This document shows positions 30,194 through 30,255 of a stretch of DNA of 30,255 bases, in pieces. The notes below the pieces were generated by a model that was not told the DNA's origin, did no database searches, and was given only the letters and a program-made list of their open reading frames with translations. The stretch spans positions 1-30,255 of the forward strand of contig CAYYMI010000033.1 in the NCBI GenBank assembly GCA_964472905.1, given 5' to 3'. This DNA comes from Hellea sp964472905 (GTDB lineage Bacteria > Pseudomonadota > Alphaproteobacteria > Caulobacterales > Maricaulaceae). Positions within the stretch are counted from its first letter, which is position 1, and every line of letters starts with the position of its first letter. The translations under genes and the position numbers were made by a program.

Positions 30194-30255
30194 GGTGGCT
30201 GAGTAACAGTCCTTTACATATAGTCAATCGCTCGTTATCGGGTGCGCAAATTAGA
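30194..30255. other. Upstream region of the ABC-F gene at the window edge
   Basis: 62 bases without a gene. I see no clear promoter, hairpin or reading frame; it should contain the leader of the ABC-F gene. Confidence 0.4.

Noticed and set aside
1..30255. Mobile elements, prophage, CRISPR arrays, tRNA or rRNA genes
   Set aside because: No transposase, integrase or phage protein, no regular direct repeats and no tRNA-like cloverleaf or rRNA sequence was seen; the whole window reads as core chromosome.

Overview
The window is chromosomal DNA of moderate GC content from a Gram-negative bacterium, most likely a marine alphaproteobacterium of the Hyphomonadales/Caulobacterales side. The support is the uvrC-pgsA neighbourhood, a PetR-like response regulator, a large TonB-dependent receptor of the type that is abundant in that group, a two-membrane-span coiled-coil protein that recalls polar scaffolds, and small alphaproteobacterial-style lipoproteins. 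The assignment is inferred from gene content and is not proven. There is no sign of phage, insertion sequences, CRISPR, rRNA or tRNA, and no stretch above 300 bases without a gene.

Layout. 1-2269 (+): 3' part of uvrC, then two overlapping CDP-alcohol phosphatidyltransferases, a divergent paralogue followed by a canonical pgsA. 2262-3140 (-): ilvE. 3235-5243 (+): an OmpR/PetR-type response regulator and its EnvZ-type kinase, translationally coupled. 5248-6601 (-): ybjN-like gene then proC. 6726-11415 (-): a three-gene operon with 4-nt overlaps that encodes a GltD-like Fe-S flavoprotein and the gamma/alpha and beta chains of a 2-oxoacid:ferredoxin oxidoreductase. 11506-13426 (-): a secreted protein made of three YbaY/YscW-like domains and a glutathione S-transferase-like protein. 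13468-15596: an acyltransferase-like membrane protein (+) facing trhO and a small lipoprotein (-). 15741-18428 (+): acyl-CoA dehydrogenase plus acyl-CoA ligase. 18423-19469 (-): rluD. 19696-22653 (+): TonB-dependent receptor with its own terminator. 22718-25018 (-): large membrane coiled-coil protein. 25153-25413 (+): small winged-helix-like protein. 25416-27301 (-): CPBP-family membrane protease and an Arg/Asn/Ser-rich exported protein. 27405-28300 (+): orphan HPt protein and an I78-inhibitor-like lipoprotein. 28304-30193 (-): ABC-F ATPase.

How the genes may work together. The oxidoreductase operon would interconvert a 2-oxoacid and acyl-CoA with electrons passing to or from NAD(P)H through the flavoprotein. 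The acyl-CoA dehydrogenase/ligase pair activates and oxidises an organic acid. Its promoter region and that of the TonB-dependent receptor carry closely related 20-bp palindromes (ATATGCAA-N4-TTGCA in both), so uptake and catabolism may share one regulator. This is the most testable new idea in the window. The other main points of interest are the pgsA paralogue that keeps all four catalytic aspartates but has lost the other signature residues, a 10-bp perfect inverted repeat in the divergent promoter at 25.07 kb, the split I78 domain, and the very tight convergent gene ends, two of which overlap in the identical octamer TTAAATAG.
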